A DNA stretch of 64,000 nucleotides, from the NCBI RefSeq assembly GCF_014212135.1, contig NZ_JACJVQ010000017.1:186001-250000 (forward strand). The letters are read 5' to 3'. Below, piece by piece: positions 38,175-46,918 of this stretch (positions are counted from its first letter, which is position 1; every line of letters starts with the position of its first letter). The notes under the pieces were generated by a model. That model searched no databases and had not been told where the DNA came from. It worked only from the letters and a program-made list of their open reading frames with translations. Made by a program: the position numbers and the translations under genes. This DNA is from Cohnella thailandensis. GTDB taxonomy: Bacteria; Bacillota; Bacilli; Paenibacillales; Paenibacillaceae.

Positions 38175-38263
38175 TATTCGGAGCAAGAGCGGAATGCTAA
38201 CGATTCGTTATCCCGCCGATCGGTCTCGTGGAAGGCTTCGGCGGAGTCGAATGGGGGGATTCT

Positions 38264-38566
38264 ATGCGACTTACCGACACGTTGTTCTATTGGCTGCAGA
38301 CGAAGAGAATGACCGAGCTTCGCCCCGAGGACGAGGCGGCGAGGGATTCGCTTCGCTTTTTCGCGCAAATTTTGTCGGAAGATCACGATCTCGCAGAGTT
38401 TGCTGTCGCATCCAAGGACTCGGCGAAAATTTACGTCGTCTACACCGTTCGCGGTGAAGCTCCCAAGACGGTTTGGTTCGATCGCGAGGCTGCCGAGCAG
38501 TTGGCGGTCGATCTGTACGGGAACGGAGAAGGGGCAGAGGACGACCAACCCGAGGTGAATGAATGA
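38264..38566 (+). CDS. Small protein of unknown function upstream of the LCP gene
   Basis: 100 residues, soluble and acidic at the C-terminus (GEGAEDDQPEVNE). It begins RLTDTLFYWLQTK and contains an alternating strand region (AKIYVVYTVRGEAPKTVWF). I do not recognise a family. ATG 38264 has GGGGGG 7 bases upstream. Its stop overlaps the start of the LCP gene by 4 bases (ATGA), so its product is translated with that cell-wall enzyme. Confidence 0.7.
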   Translation: MRLTDTLFYWLQTKRMTELRPEDEAARDSLRFFAQILSEDHDLAEFAVASKDSAKIYVVYTVRGEAPKTVWFDREAAEQLAVDLYGNGEGAEDDQPEVNE

Positions 38567-39645
38567 GCACTCCCGCACCGTTGCCTCCTCGAACCAGAAC
38601 GAAACCGCAGGCAACGAAGAAAAAAACAAAACGGCGTCCCCGTCGTTTTCTAGTCTTCCTGTTCTCATTTCTTATCGTTGTTATCGTTGCGCTTGCCGTG
38701 TATGTAGGCGATTTGTGGAGAGATACGAACGCCGCGCTCGAAGACATAGCCTTGCCGGCCGGCAGCGCCAAGCCGATCGCTTCCGAAGATAGGGCCCAGG
38801 TCAAGCCGTTGTCCATGCTTCTGCTGGGCACCGATTATCGCAAGGAAACGGGCAGCATGAACACCGACGTCGTCATGGTCATCGCGATGAACCCGAATTC
38901 GAATACGGCCACCGTCGTCTCGATTCCTCGCGATACGAATCCGGAGCTTGAAGGCTATCGAACGCAGAAGATCAATGCGTTCTATGCCGGGTTCCATCGC
39001 AAGGCCAAGGAGGGAGAAGATGCCGACGCTTATGCCCGCAGCAAAATGCGGGAGATGATGAGCGAGTTCTTCGGCATCCCGGTCGACTATGCGGCGGTCG
39101 TGAACTTCCAAGGCTTCTCCGACGTCATCAACGCGCTTGGCGGGGTCAAGGTTTACGTCGACCAAGATATGAGATACACCGATAGCGCCGACGGCACCGA
39201 CATCAACCTGAAGAAGGGCGATCAGAAGCTGGACGGCAAGGAAGCGCTCGACTTCGTTCGTTACCGCAAGTCGAATCACGGCACGGCCGCTTCGAGCGAC
39301 TTCGACCGCAACGACCGCCAGAGCCGGGTGCTTGCCGCGATCATCGACAAGATGAAGTCTGTCGGCGGCGCCACTAAGCTCGGCAACGTCATCGGCGCGG
39401 TCGGCGACAACATGCGGACGGATATCCCGAAGGACCAGATTATTAACATGTTGAAAGCCTATTACGATATCAATAAGGAACAAGTGCGGTTCATCCCGCT
39501 CGAAGGAGTATGGGACAGTCCTTACGTCTATCTGAATGACGAAAAGCTGGAAGAAGCGAAGCAAGCCCTTGCGGAGGAACTTACGACCGAGGGCCGCAAG
39601 GTGCAGGCCGCCGCTTCCCCGTCCGCATCCGACTCCAAAGAATAA
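38563..39645 (+). CDS. LytR-CpsA-Psr family glycopolymer transferase
   Basis: 360 residues. A basic cytoplasmic head (1-27) and one anchor helix (about 28-50) precede the extracellular LCP domain, with the conserved LLLGTDYR, VVSIPRDT and LDGKEALDFVRYRK blocks holding the arginines and aspartates that bind lipid pyrophosphate. LCP enzymes attach teichoic acids or other glycopolymers to peptidoglycan. The C-terminus is an Ala/Ser-rich tail. Translation is coupled to the upstream 100-residue protein. Confidence 0.94.
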   Translation: MSTPAPLPPRTRTKPQATKKKTKRRPRRFLVFLFSFLIVVIVALAVYVGDLWRDTNAALEDIALPAGSAKPIASEDRAQVKPLSMLLLGTDYRKETGSMNTDVVMVIAMNPNSNTATVVSIPRDTNPELEGYRTQKINAFYAGFHRKAKEGEDADAYARSKMREMMSEFFGIPVDYAAVVNFQGFSDVINALGGVKVYVDQDMRYTDSADGTDINLKKGDQKLDGKEALDFVRYRKSNHGTAASSDFDRNDRQSRVLAAIIDKMKSVGGATKLGNVIGAVGDNMRTDIPKDQIINMLKAYYDINKEQVRFIPLEGVWDSPYVYLNDEKLEEAKQALAEELTTEGRKVQAAASPSASDSKE

Positions 39646-39696
39646 GCGAAGCCGCCCGGCTTCTCCGGCTACCTGGAATGCAGCGGGCGTTTGTGC

Positions 39697-39726
39697 TTGG
39701 AATGTCGGACTCCCATATGCTATAAT
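39697..39726 (+). promoter_or_regulatory. Promoter of the 73-residue gene
   Basis: TTGGAA (39697-39702), 18 bases, TATAAT (39721-39726), followed 18 bases later by an AAGGAGG ribosome binding site. Confidence 0.7.
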
Positions 39727-39757
39727 GAGGCCAACCAACCTTGAAGGAGGCCCGCGG

Positions 39758-39979
39758 ATGGCGATTGCGGAGAGGGTTTTTCCCGATCATCTGAATATCC
39801 GTCTCTCCGAGGACATCTTCAAGGCGGAACCTGCCCGGCTTCATGTTCTCATGAAGAGAGGTGCCGAACGTAACGGCGCCCGTCTGGCAGCGTGTCCGGA
39901 ATCTCCCATCCATCATGACTTCATAGCCGCAGAACGTCCGATTGGACAACTGTTCGCGGCCGTTAAGAAAGCCCAGTGA
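39758..39979 (+). CDS. Orphan small protein, function unknown
   Basis: 73 residues starting MAIAERVFPDHLNIRLSEDI; a mix of hydrophobic and charged residues, with one Cys, two adjacent His and no membrane helix. Support for a real gene comes from its own TATAAT promoter, a perfect AAGGAGG 7 bases before the ATG, and an intrinsic terminator whose stem contains the stop codon. No family is recognised. Confidence 0.65.
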   Translation: MAIAERVFPDHLNIRLSEDIFKAEPARLHVLMKRGAERNGARLAACPESPIHHDFIAAERPIGQLFAAVKKAQ

Positions 39980-40002
39980 GCGATCACTGGGCTTTCTGTC
40001 AT
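39966..40002. terminator. Hairpin terminator overlapping the 73-residue gene stop
   Basis: AGAAAGCCCAGTGA (39966-39979) pairs perfectly with TCACTGGGCTTTCT (39984-39997) over a 4-base loop. The stop codon TGA forms part of the left arm. It also lies at the end of the convergent YlaJ-type gene. Confidence 0.8.
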
Positions 40003-40604
40003 TTTCCGGAGGTGTTCGAATGGCCGGAGCGGCCGTCCAAATGAGTCTGCATCTTTTGAATCGTACCCGTTCCGTCCGGGGAAGCCGGGGGAACGACGCT
40101 GCGCGGCATTTGCGGGACGAGGCGGCCGACAATGTCCGCCATCTCTTCCGCGAAGCCCGCGATCGGCCTTCCGTTGTTCACGTCGGTCCGGATTTCGCGC
40201 AGCCGTTGGGCCATGTCGACATCCGCCGTCACGACGGCATCGATGCCGTAAGGGTCCTTGCGGAAGGCTTCCGCCACCGCGTACTTGATCGTACCGACCC
40301 TTGACCGCTCCATGGTGCTCTCGACGTCGATTCCGACGACCGCGTACTTGCCGAACACGACGCAGTTCGCCGCTTTGACGCCTCTGACGCTCGTGGCTAG
40401 CTGCTCGAGGTGTCTGGCTACCTCGTTCGCGTTCGCCTTCGTAATCACGGCGGCGCCCTGATTCTCGCTTTGAGCCCTTAGCCGGTTGCCCAGTTCAGGA
40501 GGGCTTGACTCGTTCCTAGCGTTGCCGCAGCCGGCCGAGCCGAAGGCTAACGCGGCAATCAGAAGTCCGGTGCCGATGCCTCCGCCGATCGATGTAAGTT
40601 TCAT
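39999..40604 (-). CDS. YhcN/YlaJ family sporulation lipoprotein
   Basis: 201 residues. A lipoprotein signal ends at Cys26 (GSAGC). The mature part has a YhcN/YlaJ core with NEVARHLEQLATSVRGVKAANCVVFG and a following DVESTMERSRVGTIK block. The family is found in spore membranes and coats of Bacillales and affects germination or outgrowth. ATG 40604 is preferred to the TTG 40610 reading. The gene lies between LCP and YlaK as in the Bacillus yla region, but on the opposite strand. Confidence 0.85.
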   Translation of the reverse strand: MKLTSIGGGIGTGLLIAALAFGSAGCGNARNESSPPELGNRLRAQSENQGAAVITKANANEVARHLEQLATSVRGVKAANCVVFGKYAVVGIDVESTMERSRVGTIKYAVAEAFRKDPYGIDAVVTADVDMAQRLREIRTDVNNGRPIAGFAEEMADIVGRLVPQMPRSVVPPASPDGTGTIQKMQTHLDGRSGHSNTSGK

Positions 40605-40781
40605 ATCCAATCACCGTCCCAATGTGAATTCTGTCTGGAGGGGATGCCCGGAAAACGAACCCGATGCCTTCGCTTTCGATATCCATCGCAGGAGCCTGCT
40701 CTCATTGTTCCCCGTCGGCTGTCAATGATTCAACCTTTGTCTCCATTCGCCAAAATCCGTCGAACCCGGGAGGGACCACCG

Positions 40782-42116
40782 TTGAAAAAAATTTATGTGC
40801 TCGATACCAACGTGCTTCTTCACGATCCGAATGCGATGTTCTCTTTCGAGGACAACGAGGTCGTCATTCCTTCCGTCGTGCTGGAGGAGATCGACTCCAA
40901 GAAGAGGCTGGCCGACGAGATCGGACGCAATGCCCGGTTCGTATCCCGCGAGCTCGATCGCCTGCGGGAGAACGGCCATCTTCACGACGGCGTCTATCTG
41001 GAGAACGGCGGCTCGCTTAAAGTCGAGATGAACCATCGACGCTTCGTCCGGGTGCAGGAGCTATTCGGCGAAATGACGAATGACAACCGCATTCTGGCGG
41101 TAGCGCTGAATTACCATATGGAGGAGCAAGAGAGGGAGGGCGGGGGCAAGCCGGTAATCCTGGTCAGCAAGGATGTTCTCGTAAGGGTCAAGGCGGACGT
41201 TCTCGGCATCCAGACCGAGGACTACCTGTCGGACCGGGCGGTCTCGCCGAGCGATCAATATACCGGCCATTTGACGCTGCACGTTCATCCTTCGGTGATC
41301 GACGAATTTTATACGTACCGGTTTCTGGGCATTAACCACTTGGGATTGAACGCGAAGCTGATGCCGAACGAATTCGTCATTCTCCGGGATGAGCTCGGGA
41401 CGTCCAAGTCGGCGCTGCTGAAGGTCAGCGCCGACGGCCATCGGCTGGAGCCGCTGCACTTAAGCAACGACCCGGTCTGGGGCATCACCGCGAGGAACGC
41501 GCAGCAGCGCATGGCTCTGGAGCTGCTGCTCAACGACGAGATTCCGCTCGTCACGCTGTCCGGCCGGGCCGGAACGGGCAAGACCCTGCTGACGCTGGCG
41601 GCGGGGCTGATGAAGGCGGAGGATGAGCACAAGTACAAGAAGCTTCTCATCGCCCGTCCGGTCGTGCCGATGGGGAAGGATATCGGCTATCTGCCCGGCG
41701 AGAAGGAAGAGAAGCTGCGGCCTTGGATGCAGCCGATTTACGACAATCTCGAATTTCTGTTCGACACGAAGAAGTCCGGAGATCTGGATAAAATTCTAAT
41801 GGGGCTCGGAAGCATTCAAGTAGAGGCCCTCACCTATATCCGGGGCCGTTCCATTCCGGGACAGTTCATTATCATCGACGAAGCCCAGAACCTGAGCAAG
41901 CACGAGGTGAAGACGATCGTCTCCCGCGTCGGCGAGAACAGCAAGATCGTCCTGCTCGGAGATCCGGAGCAGATCGATCATCCGTATCTGGACGCGATGA
42001 GCAACGGGCTTACTTATTTGATCGAGCAGTTCAAAGGAGAAGGAGTCAGCGGACACGTGACCCTCGAGAAGGGCGAACGCTCCCGTCTGGCTCAGTTGGC
42101 CGCGGAGAAGCTGTAA
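40782..42116 (+). CDS. PIN-domain PhoH-family ATPase (YlaK type)
   Basis: 444 residues. An N-terminal PIN-like domain (VLDTNVLLHDP, about 5-15, with acidic nuclease-type residues) precedes a PhoH ATPase with Walker A GRAGTGKT (about 261-268) and Walker B FIIIDEAQN. PIN-PhoH proteins (PhoH2) have been shown in other bacteria to act as RNA helicase/nucleases. TTG 40782 is taken as start because GGGAGGG precedes it and family members begin KKIYVLDTN. This is the second PhoH paralogue in the window. Confidence 0.93.
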   Translation: MKKIYVLDTNVLLHDPNAMFSFEDNEVVIPSVVLEEIDSKKRLADEIGRNARFVSRELDRLRENGHLHDGVYLENGGSLKVEMNHRRFVRVQELFGEMTNDNRILAVALNYHMEEQEREGGGKPVILVSKDVLVRVKADVLGIQTEDYLSDRAVSPSDQYTGHLTLHVHPSVIDEFYTYRFLGINHLGLNAKLMPNEFVILRDELGTSKSALLKVSADGHRLEPLHLSNDPVWGITARNAQQRMALELLLNDEIPLVTLSGRAGTGKTLLTLAAGLMKAEDEHKYKKLLIARPVVPMGKDIGYLPGEKEEKLRPWMQPIYDNLEFLFDTKKSGDLDKILMGLGSIQVEALTYIRGRSIPGQFIIIDEAQNLSKHEVKTIVSRVGENSKIVLLGDPEQIDHPYLDAMSNGLTYLIEQFKGEGVSGHVTLEKGERSRLAQLAAEKL

Positions 42117-42123
42117 CCGCCGC

Positions 42124-42624
42124 TCAATTCTCGAAGCGATGCCAGCGAACTCCGCAGCGGTATGCTTCCGCGACGCGCTCCGCCCATTCCTCCGATTGGG
42201 CGTCGACCGCGAGCAGGCGGATTCCGGGCGGCTCGAGCCGAACGATCAATTCTTCCTCCAACTGCGCAAGGGCCGGGGCGGTTTCCGCTTCCGGCCTTTC
42301 CTCCGTCAATTCGAAGAACCGGACTTCCGACAGCACGGCGTATCGGTTCTCTTGGTTAGTCTCCACGATGTAGTCCTCGTAGCGCGGCCCTCGGCGGATG
42401 CCGTCCTCCGGAAGGAGCAGCAAGTCCAGCAGGTCGGATTCGACTTTATAATGCGCCAGCAGGTCGAGCACTGCGGGAAGCTCCTCCCGGGAACGGAAGA
42501 TCAGCAGCTCCTTATGGCGATCGAACAGCTCGGCGCGGTCGGCGATTCCTTTGACGATCTGCGCATAGAAGCCGGGAAGCTTGCCGTCCGGCAGCCTCAT
42601 TTCGACGCCGATCAGCTTTCTCAT
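42124..42624 (-). CDS. Conserved-looking protein of unknown function
   Basis: 166 residues from ATG 42624 (GGAGG 9 bases upstream; ATG 42630 is possible). No signal or membrane helix. The start RKLIGVEMRLPDGKLPGFYAQ, a central LLLLPEDGIRRGPRYEDY stretch and a Glu-rich C-terminal third are the main marks. It is convergent with ylaK, 7 bases between the stops, where B. subtilis has ylaL. Equivalence to YlaL is only positional. Confidence 0.7.
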   Translation of the reverse strand: MRKLIGVEMRLPDGKLPGFYAQIVKGIADRAELFDRHKELLIFRSREELPAVLDLLAHYKVESDLLDLLLLPEDGIRRGPRYEDYIVETNQENRYAVLSEVRFFELTEERPEAETAPALAQLEEELIVRLEPPGIRLLAVDAQSEEWAERVAEAYRCGVRWHRFEN

Positions 42625-42804
42625 GTCCATCTCCTCCAATCGCGTCCTTATCGTTATCAACCAGTCTACCGAATCGCTCCAAGAAACTCCAGTCTCGCTC
42701 CCGCGATGCCTTTATTCTAAAAGCGGTTACAAAGAATTGCGCGACAATTCCGTTCTTAACTGCTATCATTAAAAGATAATGTTCAATTCGTAACGGACAT
42801 CCGA

Positions 42805-44157
42805 TTGGGAAGGGAGGAGACGGGTACGCGCCCCAAAACTTTGCTAGTCATCCTGTTGCTAGGGTTGATGGTGCTGTTCGTGTCTCCTCTCGCGACGTCG
42901 CCTTATTCGGTGTCCATCCCTTCCGCGGTGCCGGAGGAGCCGGATGCCGTGCCTGTCCTTACGCCCGTCGATACGTCCGCGGATCCGGCAGAGCTCGTCG
43001 TTTCGGCCGTCATTGACGAGAAAGGGTTCGAGCTGCTGCAGAAGCAAGACGAGGAATACCGCAGGATGCATCCGGAGCTTACGGTCAGCTGGAATCGAAT
43101 CGATCCGGCGGCGGCGGATACGGAGGAGGAGCGGCTGGCGCTCGCCGATCAAGCGGACATTCTGCTCGTGCCGAACGAATGGATACGAAGGCTGGCGGTC
43201 GCGGGCAAGCTTAGTCCGGTCGATGCCGCTTTCGTGGGAGAAGCGCTGTCGGAGCAATTCGATGCCTTGATCTCGCAGATGAATTGGAACTTATATCTAT
43301 GGGGAGTTCCGAGGGAGTTCGATCCTTACGTCCTGGTCTGGAACCGGAACGTGCTGGAGGCGGTCAAGACGGAGACGGACGGGATGGAGCTCCCGCTGAA
43401 TCCGGAGCAGTGGCAAAGTCTGCCCCAGAAGCTCAGGGATGCAGGCTTGGTCAGCAACTGGCTGGCCATCGACCGGCAGGATCCGTTCGCTTTATTGGCG
43501 TGGCTCGGAGCGGTAACCGGCGAGAGGGAGGACGCGCTGTTCGAAGCGGGGGAAGACCTTTGGGGCGATTCGACGCTGGAGCCCGCGCTCTCTTTGCTGG
43601 CCCAAGAGCAAGCGGGGGTCGCTTGGCTGGAACCGGCGAAGGACGCGAGCTTCTGGCCGGCATTCGCCGCGGGCCGCTACGCTGCCGCTATCGCGCGCAA
43701 TTCGGAAGCGGAGAGAGCGCTTCGAGAGCTGCCGGAAGCATCCGCCGCCGCGCTGAAGATCGACCGGGTTTCCTGGAACTCCGAATTCGTTTGGCCCGGC
43801 GGTTCCAGCTTCGCTCTCGCATCCGGTTCCGCGAACAAGGAAGCGGCTCTGGGTTGGATCGCCGAGATGACGAGCGAGGACAATCAATGGGAGAATTATC
43901 TCGCGACGGACAGGCTTCCGGTCTATCGCTCCTTATTCGAAGGCGGCAAGGGCGTTCGTCCTCCGGTGTCCGTGGCGGTCGCCGGGCGGTTCCCGAACCA
44001 GACGACGACCTCCATGGAGCCGGAGGTTCCCTCCCGGGCCAGCCTGCTGAAGAGCCTATGGGAGGAATGGCTGGAGGGCGGCATTACGCTGCCCGAATGG
44101 AGAGACAGCTGGGAGGACTCCAGAGGGTTACTTGCCGAGCCGGAGTCCGACGACTAG
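42805..44157 (+). CDS. Membrane-anchored protein related to extracellular solute-binding proteins
   Basis: About 450 residues. A signal-anchor helix (about 12-30) without a lipobox cysteine precedes a type I substrate-binding-like fold: ELVVSAVIDEKGFELLQ, the ADILLVPNEW strand-helix and GVPREFDPYVLVWNRN, where ABC sugar-binding proteins carry the xYNK segment. No transporter genes adjoin it, so it may sense or scavenge a ligand at the membrane. The start is uncertain: TTG 42805 has only a weak site. The strong AGGGAGGAG at 42811-42819 is followed by no ATG, GTG or TTG at the right distance. Its 3' end overlaps the convergent gene by 30 bases. Confidence 0.7.
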   Translation: MGREETGTRPKTLLVILLLGLMVLFVSPLATSPYSVSIPSAVPEEPDAVPVLTPVDTSADPAELVVSAVIDEKGFELLQKQDEEYRRMHPELTVSWNRIDPAAADTEEERLALADQADILLVPNEWIRRLAVAGKLSPVDAAFVGEALSEQFDALISQMNWNLYLWGVPREFDPYVLVWNRNVLEAVKTETDGMELPLNPEQWQSLPQKLRDAGLVSNWLAIDRQDPFALLAWLGAVTGEREDALFEAGEDLWGDSTLEPALSLLAQEQAGVAWLEPAKDASFWPAFAAGRYAAAIARNSEAERALRELPEASAAALKIDRVSWNSEFVWPGGSSFALASGSANKEAALGWIAEMTSEDNQWENYLATDRLPVYRSLFEGGKGVRPPVSVAVAGRFPNQTTTSMEPEVPSRASLLKSLWEEWLEGGITLPEWRDSWEDSRGLLAEPESDD

Positions 44158-45231
44158 TTTCCCGTCCTCCATCTTGACCGAGTCCGCTTTTATATAAGAG
44201 ATGAATTGCTGAGGATAGAAGCCGAGGTCGAACTCGTTCTCCAGATCGCGCCTTGTCGTATCCGGAAGCTCCAGATCGTTGAAGACAAGCTTATCCACGT
44301 GAAATAATATGGCGTTCTTCGGTTCGTTCTCGATCGTATAATGGCCTTCGATTCTCGCCTTGACGTCTCCGCTGCTTCCCTCGAGGATCATGAGGTCCGT
44401 CGCGAACGAGATGGTAAAATCGCGCAGACGGTCGTCCTGGTCGCGCAGAAATTCATTCAGCTGATCGTCGGTGATGGTCAGCTTCGCTTTGAGTCCGTTC
44501 GTCTCCAAGGCGTCCGGATGCTCCTTCAGCCAGTCGGGCAGCTTGGACATCGCTTTGGACAACGCCCGGAACTGCTGCCTGACCTCGTAGATGCCGACAT
44601 TTTGCCAATAGGCCTGCATTTCCTCCATCATCCTGCGAAGCCCTTCTTCGTCTCCGCTGGCGGCAAGGAGCGAGTCGAGCTCTCGCTGAAGCGTCTCGAT
44701 TCTCTGTCTTTGGGCAATGAGTTCCGATTCCACCCGGGCGAGCTCTTCCTTGCTTCGTTCCAACGACCGATATCCGTTCTGCAAAGCCTCATAGTCGTCT
44801 TCGTAGCGCGAAAGAATCTCATGGTCGGACTTGAACAGCAGGTCCATCAGCTCCCAGGTGACGAGAAGCTCTTTGAGGGAGCGCGCTTTGAGCAGGGCGG
44901 ACCACATCGCATCCTTCTGCCCCATATAATAGGTTCGCAGGACCCGTCCGGCTTGCTCGCGTTTGGCCGCGATCGCGACCTCCTGCCGGACCAGCTTCTT
45001 GGACGCCTGTTCGATGCCGATCTCCGTATCCGCGCGAAGGCCGGCGATCCGTTCGATCTCCCGGTCGATCTCGACGACGGTAAGGCCTTTTTCGAGCAGC
45101 TTTCTCGTTTCTTCGCCATAGCCGGCCGGCGCGGCATACGCGGGCATCGTCAGCAGGTTCGTTCCGGGCATCAGCAGCAATGAGGTTAAGGTCAGCCCCA
45201 AGGCAAGGATCAGGGAGAGGCGACGTAGCAT
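44128..45231 (-). CDS. Secreted coiled-coil protein (PcsB/EnvC-like N-terminal type)
   Basis: 367 residues. A signal peptide (1-34, ending AYAAP) is followed by a long coiled coil (about 45-215), including YYMGQKDAMWSALLKARSLKELLV, the signature seen in coiled-coil activators of peptidoglycan hydrolases. The C-terminal domain (about 220-367) is a beta-rich module (LVFNDLELPDTTRRDLENEF) in place of a hydrolase domain. It is likely an extracellular regulator of wall hydrolysis. ATG 45231 follows AGGGAGGTCC. Confidence 0.8.
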   Translation of the reverse strand: MLRRLSLILALGLTLTSLLLMPGTNLLTMPAYAAPAGYGEETRKLLEKGLTVVEIDREIERIAGLRADTEIGIEQASKKLVRQEVAIAAKREQAGRVLRTYYMGQKDAMWSALLKARSLKELLVTWELMDLLFKSDHEILSRYEDDYEALQNGYRSLERSKEELARVESELIAQRQRIETLQRELDSLLAASGDEEGLRRMMEEMQAYWQNVGIYEVRQQFRALSKAMSKLPDWLKEHPDALETNGLKAKLTITDDQLNEFLRDQDDRLRDFTISFATDLMILEGSSGDVKARIEGHYTIENEPKNAILFHVDKLVFNDLELPDTTRRDLENEFDLGFYPQQFISYIKADSVKMEDGKLVVGLRLGK

Positions 45232-45387
45232 GGCAGGGACCTCCCTTTCGTTCGAATGGACATGCGCCGGGTTGATCCCATTCTATGAGTCAGCCGGTCT
45301 CGTCATGTCTCTGACCATTATAAATCATCCGGCCGGAATAAGTTTCGATAATATTCCATCCGCGATTGCCAGAAGGGAGCCGATAGG

Positions 45388-46530
45388 GTGACAGAGCCGA
45401 TCGTTCGCGTTCTGCGGGAGAAAATAAAGGCTTCGGAGCATGTCGGGGTTACGGAGGAGGGACGCGAGGCTCGCGGAATATCATTCCGGGATTATATGGA
45501 CGTCTGCCTGTACGATCCCCTTCACGGCTATTATTCCGGGGGCAAGGCAAGGGTGGGCAGGGAGGGCGACTTCTACACGAGCTCTTATATCGGGGAGGCG
45601 TTCTCGGAATGTCTGACCCGCCGATTGGCCGAGCTTGCGGACGAGCATTTCGGCGGCGAGGAGCCGGTTCGCGTCATCGATTGGGGAGGAGGAACGGGGT
45701 GGCTTGCGGCGCAATTGCTCTCGGCTTGGGAAGCGGGAGGAGAGCGGCGGTTCGAGCTTACGGTCGTGGACGGCAATCCTTCCCATCGCGAGCAGGCCGT
45801 TAGGAGCTTGGAGCCGCATATCGGGCAAGGACGGGCGTTCGTCCTTAGCCCCGAAGAGGCGGAAGGCCGGGATTGGAGCCGCTGCTGCGTCATCGTCATC
45901 GGCAACGAATTGCTGGACGCGATGCCCGTCCATCGCGTCGTTCGCAAGGAAGGGCAGCTCCGGGAATGGGGAGTGTCATGGGACGAGCTCCATTGCCGGT
46001 TGATTCCCTGCTTGCTGGAGCTTCCGGCCTGGCTTGCGGAGAGGATGGACCGGGACCGGATCCTTGTTCGGGAAGGGCAGACGGCCGAAGTAGGAGCGGA
46101 TGCCGGGCGTTGGCTCGCGAAGCTCGCTTCTTCTCTCGGCAGGGCGCTGCTTGTGTTCATCGACTACGGGGACGAATCGGAGGAATTGACGGCCGAACAC
46201 CGGATGAACGGGACGCTCGTCTGTTACCGCAATCATATCGCCCGCGATAATCCGCTCGAAGCCCCGGGGGAACAGGATCTAACCGCTCACGTGAATTTTA
46301 CGGGCCTGAGGGCGGCGGCTAGGGAAGCGGGATTGAAGGAGCTGTGGTACGGGACGCAGCTTCGCTTCCTGATGGAGTCGGGAGTGCTCCGATCGCTGGT
46401 TCCGCTGTCCAGCGCCGACCCGTTCCATCCGGACGCGCGGCGGAACCGAGCCATCCGGCAGCTTCTGCTCAGCGACGCGATGAGCGAGCTGTTCAAGGTC
46501 CAGATTTTCCGCAAGGGCTTGGCCGAATAA
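45388..46530 (+). CDS. SAM-dependent methyltransferase, MidA/NDUFAF7 family
   Basis: 380 residues. The family start ISFRDYMDVCLYDPLHGYYS (about 30-50), DFYTSSYIGEAFS, the SAM site DWGGGTGW (about 99) and the GNELLDAMPVHRV motif identify the MidA/DUF185 group. The mitochondrial member methylates an arginine of complex I; bacterial substrates are unknown. GTG 45388 has AAGGGAGCCGATAGG upstream. A long inverted repeat begins 4 bases after its stop. Confidence 0.9.
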   Translation: MTEPIVRVLREKIKASEHVGVTEEGREARGISFRDYMDVCLYDPLHGYYSGGKARVGREGDFYTSSYIGEAFSECLTRRLAELADEHFGGEEPVRVIDWGGGTGWLAAQLLSAWEAGGERRFELTVVDGNPSHREQAVRSLEPHIGQGRAFVLSPEEAEGRDWSRCCVIVIGNELLDAMPVHRVVRKEGQLREWGVSWDELHCRLIPCLLELPAWLAERMDRDRILVREGQTAEVGADAGRWLAKLASSLGRALLVFIDYGDESEELTAEHRMNGTLVCYRNHIARDNPLEAPGEQDLTAHVNFTGLRAAAREAGLKELWYGTQLRFLMESGVLRSLVPLSSADPFHPDARRNRAIRQLLLSDAMSELFKVQIFRKGLAE

Positions 46531-46534
46531 CAAT

Positions 46535-46587
46535 TCCCCCAAAAGTGACGCAAAACTCTGTAGTTGATTCCGATTACTTTTGGGGGA
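46535..46587. repeat. 12-bp inverted repeat with 29-base loop
   Basis: TCCCCCAAAAGT (46535-46546) and ACTTTTGGGGGA (46576-46587) are perfect arms. No T tract follows, so it is not a standard terminator. The form fits a small palindromic element or the end remnants of a mobile element inserted between convergent genes. Confidence 0.6.
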
Positions 46588-46635
46588 GCCCCCGGTTATC
46601 CATAGGAAAATGCGTTGTCTAATTTCCTGATCCAT

Positions 46636-46667
46636 AAAAAAACGCCGGAGCATGGCGCTCCGGCGTT
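46636..46667 (-). terminator. Rho-independent terminator of the DUF2626 gene
   Basis: AACGCCGGAGC (46641-46651) pairs with GCTCCGGCGTT (46657-46667) over 5 bases. The A tract to its left gives the U run for - strand transcription. Confidence 0.88.
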
Positions 46668-46681
46668 CTCTCTTGTTTGTA

Positions 46682-46918
46682 TTAAGCGGGAAGTCCCATC
46701 TCGAAGACACTCCAATAAGTGAACCCGAGGAAGGCGATGACCATATAGCCCCAGAACATGTAGATATAGGTCTTCTCCGTAAAATTCAGGTAACCGAACA
46801 AGAAGAACACTGCCGATTGGATAAAGAACAGCAATGCCATCTCCCACATATCGCCCGCGAACGACATCAAAGCGATTAGCAGCGTAAAGAGCCCCAACAC
46901 CCGGAACATGCGTGCCAT
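46682..46918 (-). CDS. DUF2626 family membrane protein (YqgY-like)
   Basis: 78 residues forming three membrane helices. The start MARMFRVLG, the ALLFFIQSAVFFLFGYLN segment and FTEKTYIYMFWGYM agree with DUF2626, a Bacillales-only family of unknown function. AGAGAGGAGATTTC precedes the ATG. It is an isolated single-gene unit with its own terminator. Confidence 0.85.
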   Translation of the reverse strand: MARMFRVLGLFTLLIALMSFAGDMWEMALLFFIQSAVFFLFGYLNFTEKTYIYMFWGYMVIAFLGFTYWSVFEMGLPA

